From Chelydra serpentina (Eukaryota; Chordata; Testudines; Chelydridae), in NCBI GenBank assembly GCA_037349315.1, contig JBAIAC010000040.1, positions 12,232,001 to 12,296,000 of the forward strand: 64,000 nt of DNA, in the 5' to 3' direction. A program made the position numbers and the translations under genes. A model generated the notes under the pieces. That model did no database searches. It saw nothing but the letters and a program-made list of their open reading frames with translations, and was not told where the DNA came from. How positions within the stretch are numbered: the first letter of the stretch is position 1; every line of letters begins with the position of its first letter. Below are positions 25,726-35,060 of this stretch, piece by piece.

Positions 25726-26396
25726 TTAGAGTCATTCAGAAACATCAAGGTATTTCAAACAATTTTTTTAAAATAAAACCACCACTCTCAGACACAGCAA
25801 AAAGTTACTCACAAGCAGGTTGCCATTTAGATTTTAGAGAGACAATCTAGTCTGACAGCTGGATCTCCTTAGGGAGACAATTCAACCGGAGGGAATCTAA
25901 AGATGCAAGCTCTATGCATGTCGAATTTGTGAATGAAAAGGATGTGATGACAAGCTGCAGACTGTGACACTAATGGACCCAATGTGCTGGAGCACATACA
26001 CAAGAACAAAGGGAGAAGAGTGTTGTGGGCTGGAGGACTTTAAAAGCCTCTGAACGCCCCTTGAACTTAATCCTCAATTTAATGGGCAGCCAGTGTAAAC
26101 AAAGAAAAAACTGAGAGCAAGGCCATTGGAAAATTAAGCAAGCAACCTGATTTTCAACTGCTCGCTGGGGGTGGATAAAAATCACAAGGAGTCCAGTGTG
26201 AAAACCACTGCAATAGTCCACGGATGAAATAATCAAAGAACAAATTAAAATGAAAACATGGCCAAGAATTAGTTTTGGCCTCCTACATTCTGCTCACATT
26301 TGTACAAGTTTTGAACATTTTAAAAATGTTAATGAACTGGGCAAGTTTTGAACCTATTGCGCCTACTGTTACAGCTCAAAGCAAGAGTTGGCAAGT
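25726..26396. other. Unique sequence with a possible LINE relic
   Basis: Positions 25985-26245 contain gggcagccagtgtaaac, ggagtccagtgtgaaaac and cactgcaatagtccacgga. This order is familiar from reverse-strand L2/CR1-like LINE copies in sauropsids. The rest is not recognised. Confidence 0.4.
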
Positions 26397-27098
26397 CAGG
26401 TCTACACTGTCAAGTTACTGTGCTGTGAAGCAGCTTTCTGCGGTGTAACTCCCGAGGTGTGCACACTGCCAAGCTACTTTGTGCGCAAAAAAACCCACCT
26501 CGACGAGAGTCGTAAGCCTTACAGTGCAGAGGCTCCCGGGTTGTATTGGCAGTGTAAACACATTATGCAATCAATTGGCTTCCGGACGAGTCCCATAATC
26601 CCTCAAGTGGCTGCTCTGCTCATTGTTTTGAACTCGGCTGCCCTTGTGTGCTGAGCTGATCTGCTCCGGGACACAAAGCAAACCATTAATGTGGAATGTC
26701 TGAACTTACAAGACAGCATGCTGACACACTGGCCCCCAAAACACACTGTCTCTCTCTCCATACACACACACACACACACTCTCCCTGACATACACTCAGT
26801 TGAAAAGCAGCTGGCAATGTAGTAGGATGCCCATGGAACAATGGGATTGGGAAACCTGCATCATGTGACTCTGTGCCTTTCCCATGAGGCATTGCAAACC
26901 CTTCCCAAAGCAGCCTGTGGCCAGTTGCACAGTGCGATAGCTACCACAATGCACTGCTCTCTTTCCCGTCGCAAGAGTTGCTAATGTGGATGCGCTCCAA
27001 CGTCACAGTGTGGACACACAACAGCGGTTTTATTCCAACGCTTTAATAAAAATGGTATAACTTGTTGTGTAGAAACTTGCCAGTGTAGACATACCCTG
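26397..27098. mobile_element. 0.7-kb MITE, 'cagggtatgtctacactg' termini
   Basis: The right end gccagtgtagacataccctg is the inverted complement of the left end caggtctacactgtcaag once a 4-bp loss in the left copy is allowed. Both sides continue as inverted complements (tcaagttac against aaacttg). The 702-bp interior has no transposase and includes a CA microsatellite at 26762-26780. No target duplication could be defined, so the superfamily is open. Confidence 0.7.
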
Positions 27099-28089
27099 AA
27101 TGTGTGTCTTAGGGATAGTTCACATCTGCTAACAAAATAAGTGCTAATGATAACAACATAGTCAATGGAGTTACACCAGGGATGAGTTGAACCCATTAAC
27201 TTCACCACAAATGAGATTATCTCCCCCACCCGCCAAAAAAATCTCCTGGTTTAAGTAGGGCACGCACAAAATTGGCTTTATAGGCTAATTATTATGGACC
27301 AATTTTAGTTCTGATTTTTCCGCACTATTGATTTCGAAACACTTATTAAACCCTGAAAATGATGCTGTACGTGTGTCTGAGCTTTACCATATTTTAACTA
27401 ATAAAGGAGATTAATTCAACCCAGCTGAGCAAATAGGGGAGTGGATTAGGGTCCACATTCAATATATTGACAGAATAAAGCTACTTACTGTAGTTTCTCG
27501 TGCTTTCTTTGTTATTTGATACCAGCTTATATTCCTGATTGCTCACTGCACGCACCACCAAAAGTATCAGAATAACCAAGATTCGCAATGCAAGTTACTC
27601 TATGAAAAATGTCTCTGGATTTTTGACAAAATAATGAATCTGAACTCTGCTAGACCTGTAAAGATAAATATTGCATCTGATCTACTAAGCAGCAGAGAGG
27701 GAATTTAATATTTCCCCTCTCAAAAATTATTCCACCGTTATTTCATAATGGCATGAAAATGAGGTCAAGAGAATGGTCACCCATGCAACATTGTCTCTAG
27801 GTCACCTTCTCAGAGGTTAATCATTCCTGAGTCACACTCACAATACAATAACATCCCCAACATGTGACATGAATTCCAATGCCTTGGCTGTTGTTGGGAT
27901 GCAGTGGGGCATTGCTGGGAGACCGGGTCACAACTGTGAATAGATGGGCATTGTCATAAAGGAGTAATAAGTAAGGTTAATTACATTGGGAATTGAGAAG
28001 GCATAATTAGAAACGGAAAGGGGGGAAGTGATGTTCCATCTTCCCTCTCATTCCTTCATCCATATGATAGACTACTTGGTCCTACCTCA
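27099..28089. other. Unique intron sequence
   Basis: A short palindromic repeat fragment (gtcaatggagttacacca) lies at about 27162. Otherwise nothing is recognised. Confidence 0.45.
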
Positions 28090-28157
28090 ACACAGGGGCT
28101 GGGCTAGATGACCCCTACAGGTCCTTGTTCCAACCCTACATTTCTATGATTCTATAG
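28090..28157 (+). mobile_element. CR1 LINE 3' tail
   Basis: caggggctgggctagatgac ... caggtccttgttccaaccct ... tttctatgattctatag is a plus-strand CR1 3' end with the diagnostic 'tctatgattctat' terminal repeat. Less than 80 bp of the LINE is present. Confidence 0.85.
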
Positions 28158-30213
28158 TGTCTCTTTGGGGCCTTATCCTTTGAGGTGATCAAATGCCCCC
28201 GACCCCCCGTCGAGTGTTGGGCACCTTTAACTTTCAGTGAAGTTAATGGGCATTAAGGATGCTCGACACTTAGCAGTATTCAGTGGGATTACTCGTGTGA
28301 GTTAAGTTACTCACATACATAAGAAGGACCAGACCTCAGAGCGTTTAGGAAGAGGAACAGTTAAATACCAGGGTCTTCCTTCCGTGCAGCCAGAGTTGTT
28401 TATATTGGACCTAACTTACTGATGGGCAGCAAAGCACCTGACATTACAATACCAATCCAAGAGCAACATCCCCCAGGACAGAACACTGATGCAATGGATC
28501 ACGTGAAATCGCCACTCCTGGATGAGGAGCATAGAAAGGAGAGGAAGAATTCCACACATTTGATAATGTTTGGTCTTTACTTTTAGTTATTTGATTGACA
28601 GGTGACTCTAGAATGGCTCTGTGTGGAAGAGCACTATTGATGGACCTGGTGAAATAGTGCTGAAGATAATTATAGACTGGTCTCTATGCTATGTGATAAT
28701 TTATTGGCCCCAGTACAATAAAGCACTAATTTTAGACTTCCAGAATCCAAGCCTAAATCACAGGATCATCTCTCCCTTTTTTTCTTTAGCTTGTTTTTCT
28801 TTTCTCTGCTTTTTCCCCTCGGAGCCTTATTACAATATAAAAGCAGTGAGCTAATAACAAATATTAATTAATATAAAGATGGACAGGATATCATACTGAA
28901 CTTACCTTTACAATCATTCCTCTGCAATTGGTACTGTTTTTTGTTTTCCTTTGACACAATTAAAAAATCATTATATTACCAAAAAAAATACATTTCTCCA
29001 GCTGTCAAGAAAAATGGAGCAAGTCATGTGAAAGCAGTCTGAAGTGTAACGGCAGGTTCTTCTAAACACTGGCAGTAAATTCATCTTTGCCCATAAGAAT
29101 TATGTAAAATATCAAGCGTCCTAACATTTAGGGTAAGTGTAGAGCAGGCTTTATGAAAAATGCTGTCAGCTGTCACAAAATCATCCTCTTTACATGCATC
29201 TCTTTTCAGAATATTGTCTTTTATCTATTTTTTCCCCCATAAACGAATTGCTCAGCTCTGGAAAACAGATTAGCTGAAAGTTTTAGATTTTGTTGTCCCA
29301 GTTTTTCTTTCAGGAGAGTTATACTTACACCTATCACGGTGGATGGTTTTGCTGGAAGCAATTTGCCTCCATGATTTTTGAATATCCCCTTTCAGGGAAT
29401 TTGAAATCTCTTCTTTTTAACTTATTTGTTTGGTAAGTTTTACGGAAGTGCTGAAAAAGAGCGCCCATCCACACACTCTAATCATCCTCAGCCTAGTAAA
29501 GGCAGCAATTTAAGATTCCCACCAACAACTAATCCACCTCTTACTCAAACAATTCGCCATCTCTGATATTGACATGGTCAAATGGCTGGGGGCGAGAGGG
29601 GTTTGGAGAAAGATGAGCACTGCAACAAACCCTGAAGGTCATCAGATTTCAAAGCCGTGGGGCCTGACAAAGAATACACTGCAAGCAGCCCTTTCTCATT
29701 TAGGGTTATCTCAAACACCTCGGCTGACCTCATTTGTAGCAGCATGATCAACCTTTTGGTATTACTACCAGTACCGTCAAGTACATCACTTGTATTTACT
29801 AAGAAAAATCCATCTCTGCTAGGCTAGTTTAAAAAAAAAAAAGCACAGCATGATAAGGCAGTAGCTAAATGTATACTGATTGCAGTAATTGCATCCATTC
29901 CTCTGTCAGAAAGTCTTGTAGTGTATTTCTAATATGTGCTGATAAGTGCATTCACAACATGATTAACTGCCTCAAGACAAGAATGGCTATTATGTTTAAC
30001 AGACTGATTAGCAAGTGACGGAGCTGCAAACTGTACTCCTAGTAAATTGGCTGCTTTTAAATTACAGCATCTTTTTTATTGTTCCATTTTTAAAATGCAA
30101 TGGTTTGTTACACATATGCAATTCCTAACTGATGATCAGTAACAGAGGAATACTGAGCTTTTGACTTTTAATATTCTAATCTCAATTAATGTGTTTCACG
30201 TTTTCCTTTTAAT
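28158..30213. other. Unique intron sequence
   Basis: A short repeat fragment at 28255-28330 (gattactcgtgtgagttaag) belongs to the palindromic type also seen at 38845-38920. The remaining 1.9 kb is AT-rich with no exon recognised. Confidence 0.45.
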
Positions 30214-30215
30214 TA

Positions 30216-30386
30216 CAGTGGAATCTGTACAACACCCCCCCGTTGTTCAGCAACCTTCTGTCTTATGTGACTGCCAAAAAGTATCCCTGCGTGTAATTCT
30301 AATCCACCTTTATTAGAGGGCCTATCTCTATTAAGCAACCAATTTTTGTTGGTCCTTTGAGTGGTCAATTAAGAAAGGATTTACTG
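30216..30386. mobile_element. Mariner/Tc1-type MITE
   Basis: The element starts cagtggaatctgtacaac and ends ggatttactg, with TA dinucleotides directly flanking both ends (30214-30215 and 30387-30388), the target duplication of mariner/Tc1 elements. Inside, aagcaaccaatttttgttgg is itself a small palindrome. The 171-bp length excludes a transposase. Confidence 0.75.
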
Positions 30387-30388
30387 TA

Positions 30389-30799
30389 TTCTTCCCTAGG
30401 TCTGACTGTCGCATCTTCCCTACGTCTTCCTAGCATCTGACTGTAAATCCCTCTCCACACCATTATGAGTTTCTACCCCATGATGTTTCACAGAACTTCC
30501 ATTAATCCTCGGAGTGGTGAGACAGTGAGATGGAGCACTGGACTTCCACCTCTGAACTCTTCCTGGATCTGAAGCGAAAGCAGGGGTCTCAGCCTGAACT
30601 CACTTCAGGCATTCCAACTCCAAAGCTCTGTGCCTGCTATAACAAAGGCCATTTATTCCTTCACTGTAATGAGTTTTCACTTAATCCTCTGTACTTTATA
30701 ATAAAGGCTGGGATTTGGGTGTCTAGCCCCCCCGTAGGCTCTCCTGAAAATCCCACCCAAAATTCCTTGTACATGTTTTCATTGAATGTCTGCTATATA
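30389..30799. other. Unique sequence
   Basis: Nothing recognised. The plus open frame at 30530-30802 has no known relative. Confidence 0.45.
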
Positions 30800-30905
30800 T
30801 AGATATATTATTAATTATGATGTTGTATTGTGCGACACCTAGAAGCCCCAGCCATGGACCTGCACCCCACTGTGCTAGGTTCTGTACAAACACAGTTTGT
30901 ACAGA
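30800..30905 (-). mobile_element. L2-like LINE 3' tail, antisense
   Basis: 'attatgatgttgtattgtg', 'cctagaagccccagccatgg' and 'actgtgctaggttctgtaca' are the reverse complement, block for block, of the tails at 33190-33305 and 49140-49260. It ends at the fixed 3' end, as LINE tails do. Confidence 0.75.
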
Positions 30906-31439
30906 CTTTCTCCTCAGGGAGGATGTTCCAGTGATGAAGCCCCTGTCACTGAACAGTTTCAGGTTGGTAGGTGACTCTCCCCCTGCTAATCCAAATGAGA
31001 TGGGTGGGATATAATACAAAAGATGATCCTGCAAAGATGATATTGTGTTTGATACTTGACAGATGAAATTCATCTGTCCCTGAGCCTTCTGCTTTCCTTG
31101 TCTTTCCCCACTACCTGCAGAGTGAGAATGAGGTATTGCTTTTTGCTAGAGACCCCTTATCTAGGGGGTGTTGAGGGGCTCTTAAAGGAGCCCCATCCGG
31201 GCTCTTACTGCAAGGAAAATCATGATGGCAAGAAGCCTTTGAGGAGAAGGGATGTAAAACAAACACGAGTGGGGAAATCCAAAGGGCTCAGCGCACATAC
31301 CCCATGGAGAGAAGGAACTTCTGATGTCTTGGCAGGAAACCACAGCAGTCATGCCACTCTTTGAAAATTAAGAAGAGAAAACTGGTGCGCTGTGGCCAAT
31401 TTTCCTTCTACCAGCAAAAAATATATATATAGTCATTGA
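30906..31439. other. Unclassified sequence
   Basis: No repeat or exon recognised. The plus frame at 31056-31364 is not similar to any known protein. Confidence 0.4.
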
Positions 31440-31640
31440 TACTGGACACTTTTTATCCATAGATCTCAAAGCATTCCACAAAGGTGGGTAAGCAGCAGCA
31501 TCCCAATGTCACAGATGGGTAAACTGAGGCACAACGCTATTACATGATTTGTCCAAGATCAGAAAGCAAGTCAGCAACAGAGCTGGGAAGAGAACCCACG
31601 AATCCTGATTCTCAAGCTTGAGCCATATCTATCGAATTGC
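31440..31640 (-). repeat. CORE-SINE (MIR-like) copy, antisense
   Basis: The sequence runs 'agatctcaaagcattccac', 'cagatgggtaaactgaggc', 'cagagctgggaagagaaccc', 'gaatcctgattctcaagc'. Read on the minus strand this is a tRNA-derived head with a body matching MIR-type CORE-SINEs. It is one of the better-preserved copies in the window. Confidence 0.65.
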
Positions 31641-32049
31641 AACTACCTCCCCCCAATTATATTATCCAAGGCTTTGTGTAAACTATTGTTGAGCACATCC
31701 CTCAGATGCATTGGCCTACACAGTCACTGATAACTAGCACATTGTTCTGTTGAGTGCTCCGGGGTCCCAGAGCCTGTTCCATTTTATTTTGCAGCATTGA
31801 CCATAGGAGAAATTGCGTTGAGTATATGCCTGATCCTGTCCCAATTAAGTAAGTGGGAGCTTAACCATTGACTTCAGTGGGGACAGGATCAAGCCCTATT
31901 TGCTGAAAATAAATCTAACCTGTGTGAGGGCCATAAAAAAGAAATAGCAATAAACAGCGAGCTCTGACTTGGCAAATCCAAGTTCCACTCTTTCTATGAC
32001 AAGCTAAATTCAAAAAGGCCCTATAGAATACTGTAAGATTTCATTAGAT
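31641..32049. other. Unique sequence with one palindromic repeat
   Basis: Positions 31830-31900 pair gatcctgtcccaattaag with cttcagtggggacaggatc as a hairpin of the family at 21565. The remainder is not recognised. Confidence 0.45.
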
Positions 32050-32378
32050 ATATTTTTGATAAGCAGTGAGTTAAGTCTTGGCCTCTCTCTGACATCTCCT
32101 CGTGGATGTCTAGCTGTCAACTCAAGCTCAACAAAGACTATTCCCCTAGCCAGTCGCTTTGACATCGTCAGCCACCTCTCTGCATCCCTCCACTGGCTCT
32201 CCCTTCTCTATCGCATCAAACAAACGACTTGCCTTCACTTTCAAGGCCCTTCACAATCTACTGCCACTCTATCTATCGTCTCTCATTCAGTACGGAAAGG
32301 CCAGCTGCCGTCTCCAATCTGCCCATGATGCCAGCCTCCATCGGCCACGTGTTACATTTTCAAACACGCTTCATGCTT

Positions 32379-32584
32379 GTGGTTAGCTCAGTGGTTTGAG
32401 CATTGGCCTGCTAAACCCAGGGTTGTGAGTTTAATCCTTGAGGGGGCCATTTTGGGATCTGGGGCAAAAATCTGTCAGGGGACAGTACTTGGTCCTGCTA
32501 GCGAAGGCAGTTGACTGCACTTGATGACCTTTCAAGGTCCTTCCAGTTCTATGAGATAGGCATATCTCATTATTATTATTATAT
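32379..32584 (+). repeat. Turtle tRNA-derived SINE (Cry I type) inserted in the L2 copy
   Basis: The head has an A-box-like ggttagctcagtggtttgag and a B-box-like ggttgtgagtttaatcc. The body is ggggcaaaaatctgtcaggg. The tail, cttgatgacctttcaaggtc plus ttccagttctatgag, is CR1-like and ends in ATT repeats. The insertion is flanked by atgctt on both sides (32373-32378, 32585-32590), a short target duplication. Its family is restricted to cryptodiran turtles in published work, so it is the best taxonomic marker here. Confidence 0.85.
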
Positions 32585-32655
32585 ATGCTTTCTCACATGC
32601 CATCTCCGATGTTTGGGGGGCGCTTCCCACCAACATCCGCAAAACCAACGCATTA

Positions 32656-33066
32656 CAGTAGAACCTCAGAGTTACGAACACCTCGGGAGTGGAGGTTGTC
32701 CGTAACTCTGAAATGTCTGTAACGTTATGGTTGTTCTTTCAAAAGTTTACAACTGAACATGGACTTAATACGGCTTTGAAACTGCACTATGCAGAAGAAA
32801 AATGCTGCTTTTAACCCTCTTAATTTAAATGAAACAAGCACAGGAACAGTTTCCTTCCCTTGTCAAATCTTTTTTTAAAACTGTCCCTTTATTTTTTAGT
32901 AGATTACTTTTAATAGTGCTGTACCGCATTTGCCTATTTCCCCCTTTTTGGTGCGGGAGGGGAGGGAGGGTCTCTGCCGCTGCCTGATTGTGTACTTCCA
33001 GTTCCAAATGAGGTGTGTGATTGACTGGTCAGTTCACAGCTCTGGTGTTCATAACTCTGAGGTTCT
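32656..33066. mobile_element. Tigger-like mariner MITE inserted in the L2 copy
   Basis: The ends agaacctcagagttacgaac and gttcataactctgaggttct are inverted complements with one mismatch over about 23 bp. A TA precedes the left end (32654-32655); the right TA is lost in ttcttcctt. The 411-bp element has AT-rich filler, no transposase, and a further internal copy of the terminus (cgtaactctgaaatg at 32701). Confidence 0.85.
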
Positions 33067-33305
33067 TCCTTCACACTCTCCTTTTTCATGACAACACTCT
33101 GCTCAGACCATGGCCTATCAAGCTAACCAATATTGTCTTATTGTTTCCTTGTACTCCTCCATCTGTTGTCTCTTGCCTTGGACTTAGATTGGGGCAAGGC
33201 CCGTGTTTTTCTTCTGTTTCTATACAGTGCCTAGCACAATGGAATCCTGATCCATGACTGGAGCTCCTAAGTGCTACGGTAATACAAATAAAATAATAAT
33301 AATTT

Positions 33306-34504
33306 TTGTGCACCCTTTTTGCTGTCTCATAACCACTTTCAAGTTGGTCTTAATTCAACTCAAACCCAAATGCACAGAGCTCTGACACAGAAAATGTATG
33401 GGTTGACTGCCATCAAATGAGATCCTGTCCTTTCAGGGTATAGAGAATCCTAATTGTTGAGGATTACACAAAGAAGTGTAAACAGCCACACAACCACATA
33501 ATCTACACATGATTAAGGAGCTAATCGTAATCTTAATATTATTTTAGAATTTAGGGTAACATTTATGGGTTCATTTGTTGAGGAAAATTTCCAAGGCAGC
33601 AGCACCCACAAAAACTGCTTGTGCCAGCAGGACATGACCATGAATACATAATTAATTATTATTAGCAATGCTGTAATGAATATCAATGCTAAAACCATTC
33701 AGAATTCAAAGTGCTCTCCTGTTTTCTTAGGAAATCATGGCACAGAAATCCTACAGCATGGAGCAGTTTACGATCTGTCTGTGGATTTGGTATTAATAGT
33801 GGGTTTTGAAAAAAATTGTCTTTATTTTTAATGTACTTCTTAATGTGAAGAAAACCTTCCAGATTTTTTCCTGTTTGTAAACAGAACATTGAAACAGTAG
33901 CTCCAAGACAGATGAATTCCACCACACAGTTGATGGTGACATTGACTCTGAAACCTAATGATAACATTTAAAATGTTTTTGCTCTTACGCTGCTGATCAT
34001 TTTTGTGAAAAACATCAAGCTAGTGTCCTTTATCTAGTGTGGCTGGATTCACCTGAAAAGATGTTCAATGGATATAAATCTGCATGTTTTAAAGAGGAGT
34101 GTGATTTAAAGTTATACCAAATATTTATATTGGTGAGAAGCAATGAAGTCTTCAGCATAGGGCTGTGGGAGATGAGGAAAGAGAAGATCTAGGGTAACTG
34201 GAAACGCTCTGGGTGGTATTGAGGATCACATGGGGAAGGATCTCAAAAAGGTATGAAGAAGATCTCAGAAAAGTGTGGGGAGATTTTATTTTTAAAAGAC
34301 AAAGCTGGGCACAAAGTGTCTCACTTTGTTTAATGCTATTCAGTAAAAACAGAAATAATTTACTATACAACTTATTAGTGCTTCCATGTGTGTTCTAAGT
34401 GAAGCGGCTTTAGAATAAATTCTGCAGATTCTCCAACACTTTCTGAAGAATCAGAGAGAAAAATATTCATAGGATTTATCAAAATTTTCTGAAGATTTCC
34501 AATA
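33306..34504. other. Unique intron sequence
   Basis: No repeat or exon recognised. Confidence 0.5.
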
Positions 34505-34735
34505 TCCCTTGCATGGTGTCAAGTATCAGAGGGGTAGCCATGTTAGTCTGGATCTGTAGAAGCAACAAAGAGTCCTGTGGCACCTTATAGACTAACAGAC
34601 ATATTGGAGCATAAGCTTTCGTGGGTGAATACATCATGCATACGACGAAGTGGGTATTCACCCACGAAAGTTTATGCTCTAATACGTCTGTTAGTGTATC
34701 AGGTGCCACAGGACTCTTTGTCACTTCTACAGTAT
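34505..34735. repeat. Inverted-dimer repeat with hammerhead-like half
   Basis: Left arm 34565-34632 and right arm 34654-34722 are imperfect inverted copies of about 70 bp (caaagagtcctgtggcacc against ggtgccacaggactctttg) with a 21-bp spacer. This is a very abundant turtle repeat. I suspect a Penelope-like origin but cannot prove it. On the plus strand the segment 34642-34680 resembles a hammerhead ribozyme core: ACGACGA, a 6-bp stem GTGGGT/ACCCAC with a 4-nt loop, GAAA, and a 3-bp stem ending CTC. Confidence 0.7.
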
Positions 34736-34894
34736 CCCTTATCATTCATAGTTTCTGTCTCTAGAGCCCTGCTCCTGCAAGCTACCCCACAGGGTAGATC
34801 ATTGTACCTACACGGAGCCCCGCTGAAATAAATGGGGCTCTATGGAGGCGGAACAGACTGTAGAATCAGGGTCTAGGGCTACTTTCTGTTAGCA
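34736..34894. other. Short palindromic repeat remnant
   Basis: gcccctgctcctgcaagcta and ggctctatggaggcggaac flank 'gctgaaataaatggggctct', resembling the 'tcaatggg' palindrome family. Low certainty. Confidence 0.35.
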
Positions 34895-35060
34895 TCACCA
34901 TTTATTATTTGTACTGAGGTAGCATTTAAGAGCTTCAGTCACAGACGAGGATCCCATTGTCCTAGGTGCTGTCCAAACACAAGAAAAGGAGCGTCTCTGC
35001 CCCAAAGAGCTGCAATCTAAAAAAACCAGCTTACAGTCTAAGAACCAGAGCCATACCCCC
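34895..35060 (-). mobile_element. L2-like LINE 3' tail, antisense
   Basis: 'tttattatttgtactgagg', 'ggatcccattgtcctaggtg' and 'gccccaaagagctgcaatct' are the reverse complement of the L2-like tails at 33150-33305 and 49130-49260, with one added internal segment. Diverged. Confidence 0.7.

Larger units (their letters stand above)
32050..33305 (+). mobile_element. L2-like LINE 3' region, split by two insertions
   Basis: Three collinear pieces form one LINE copy: 32050-32378 (end of the ORF2-like region; reads LHWL, YRIK and FKALHN in shifted frames), 32585-32655, and 33067-33305 (3' tail with 'tatacagtgcctagcacaat' and an AATAAT end). A SINE sits between the first two pieces and a Tigger-like MITE between the second and third. 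The 'LHWLP-YRIK-K-FKALH' segment is typical of L2-clade LINEs. Frameshifts make it non-functional. Confidence 0.75.

Noticed and set aside
26762..26780. CRISPR-like or tandem array
   Set aside because: It is a simple CA microsatellite inside a MITE; no spacer structure exists anywhere in the window.
32379..32470. tRNA gene candidate
   Set aside because: Belongs to a tRNA-derived SINE with a CR1-like tail.
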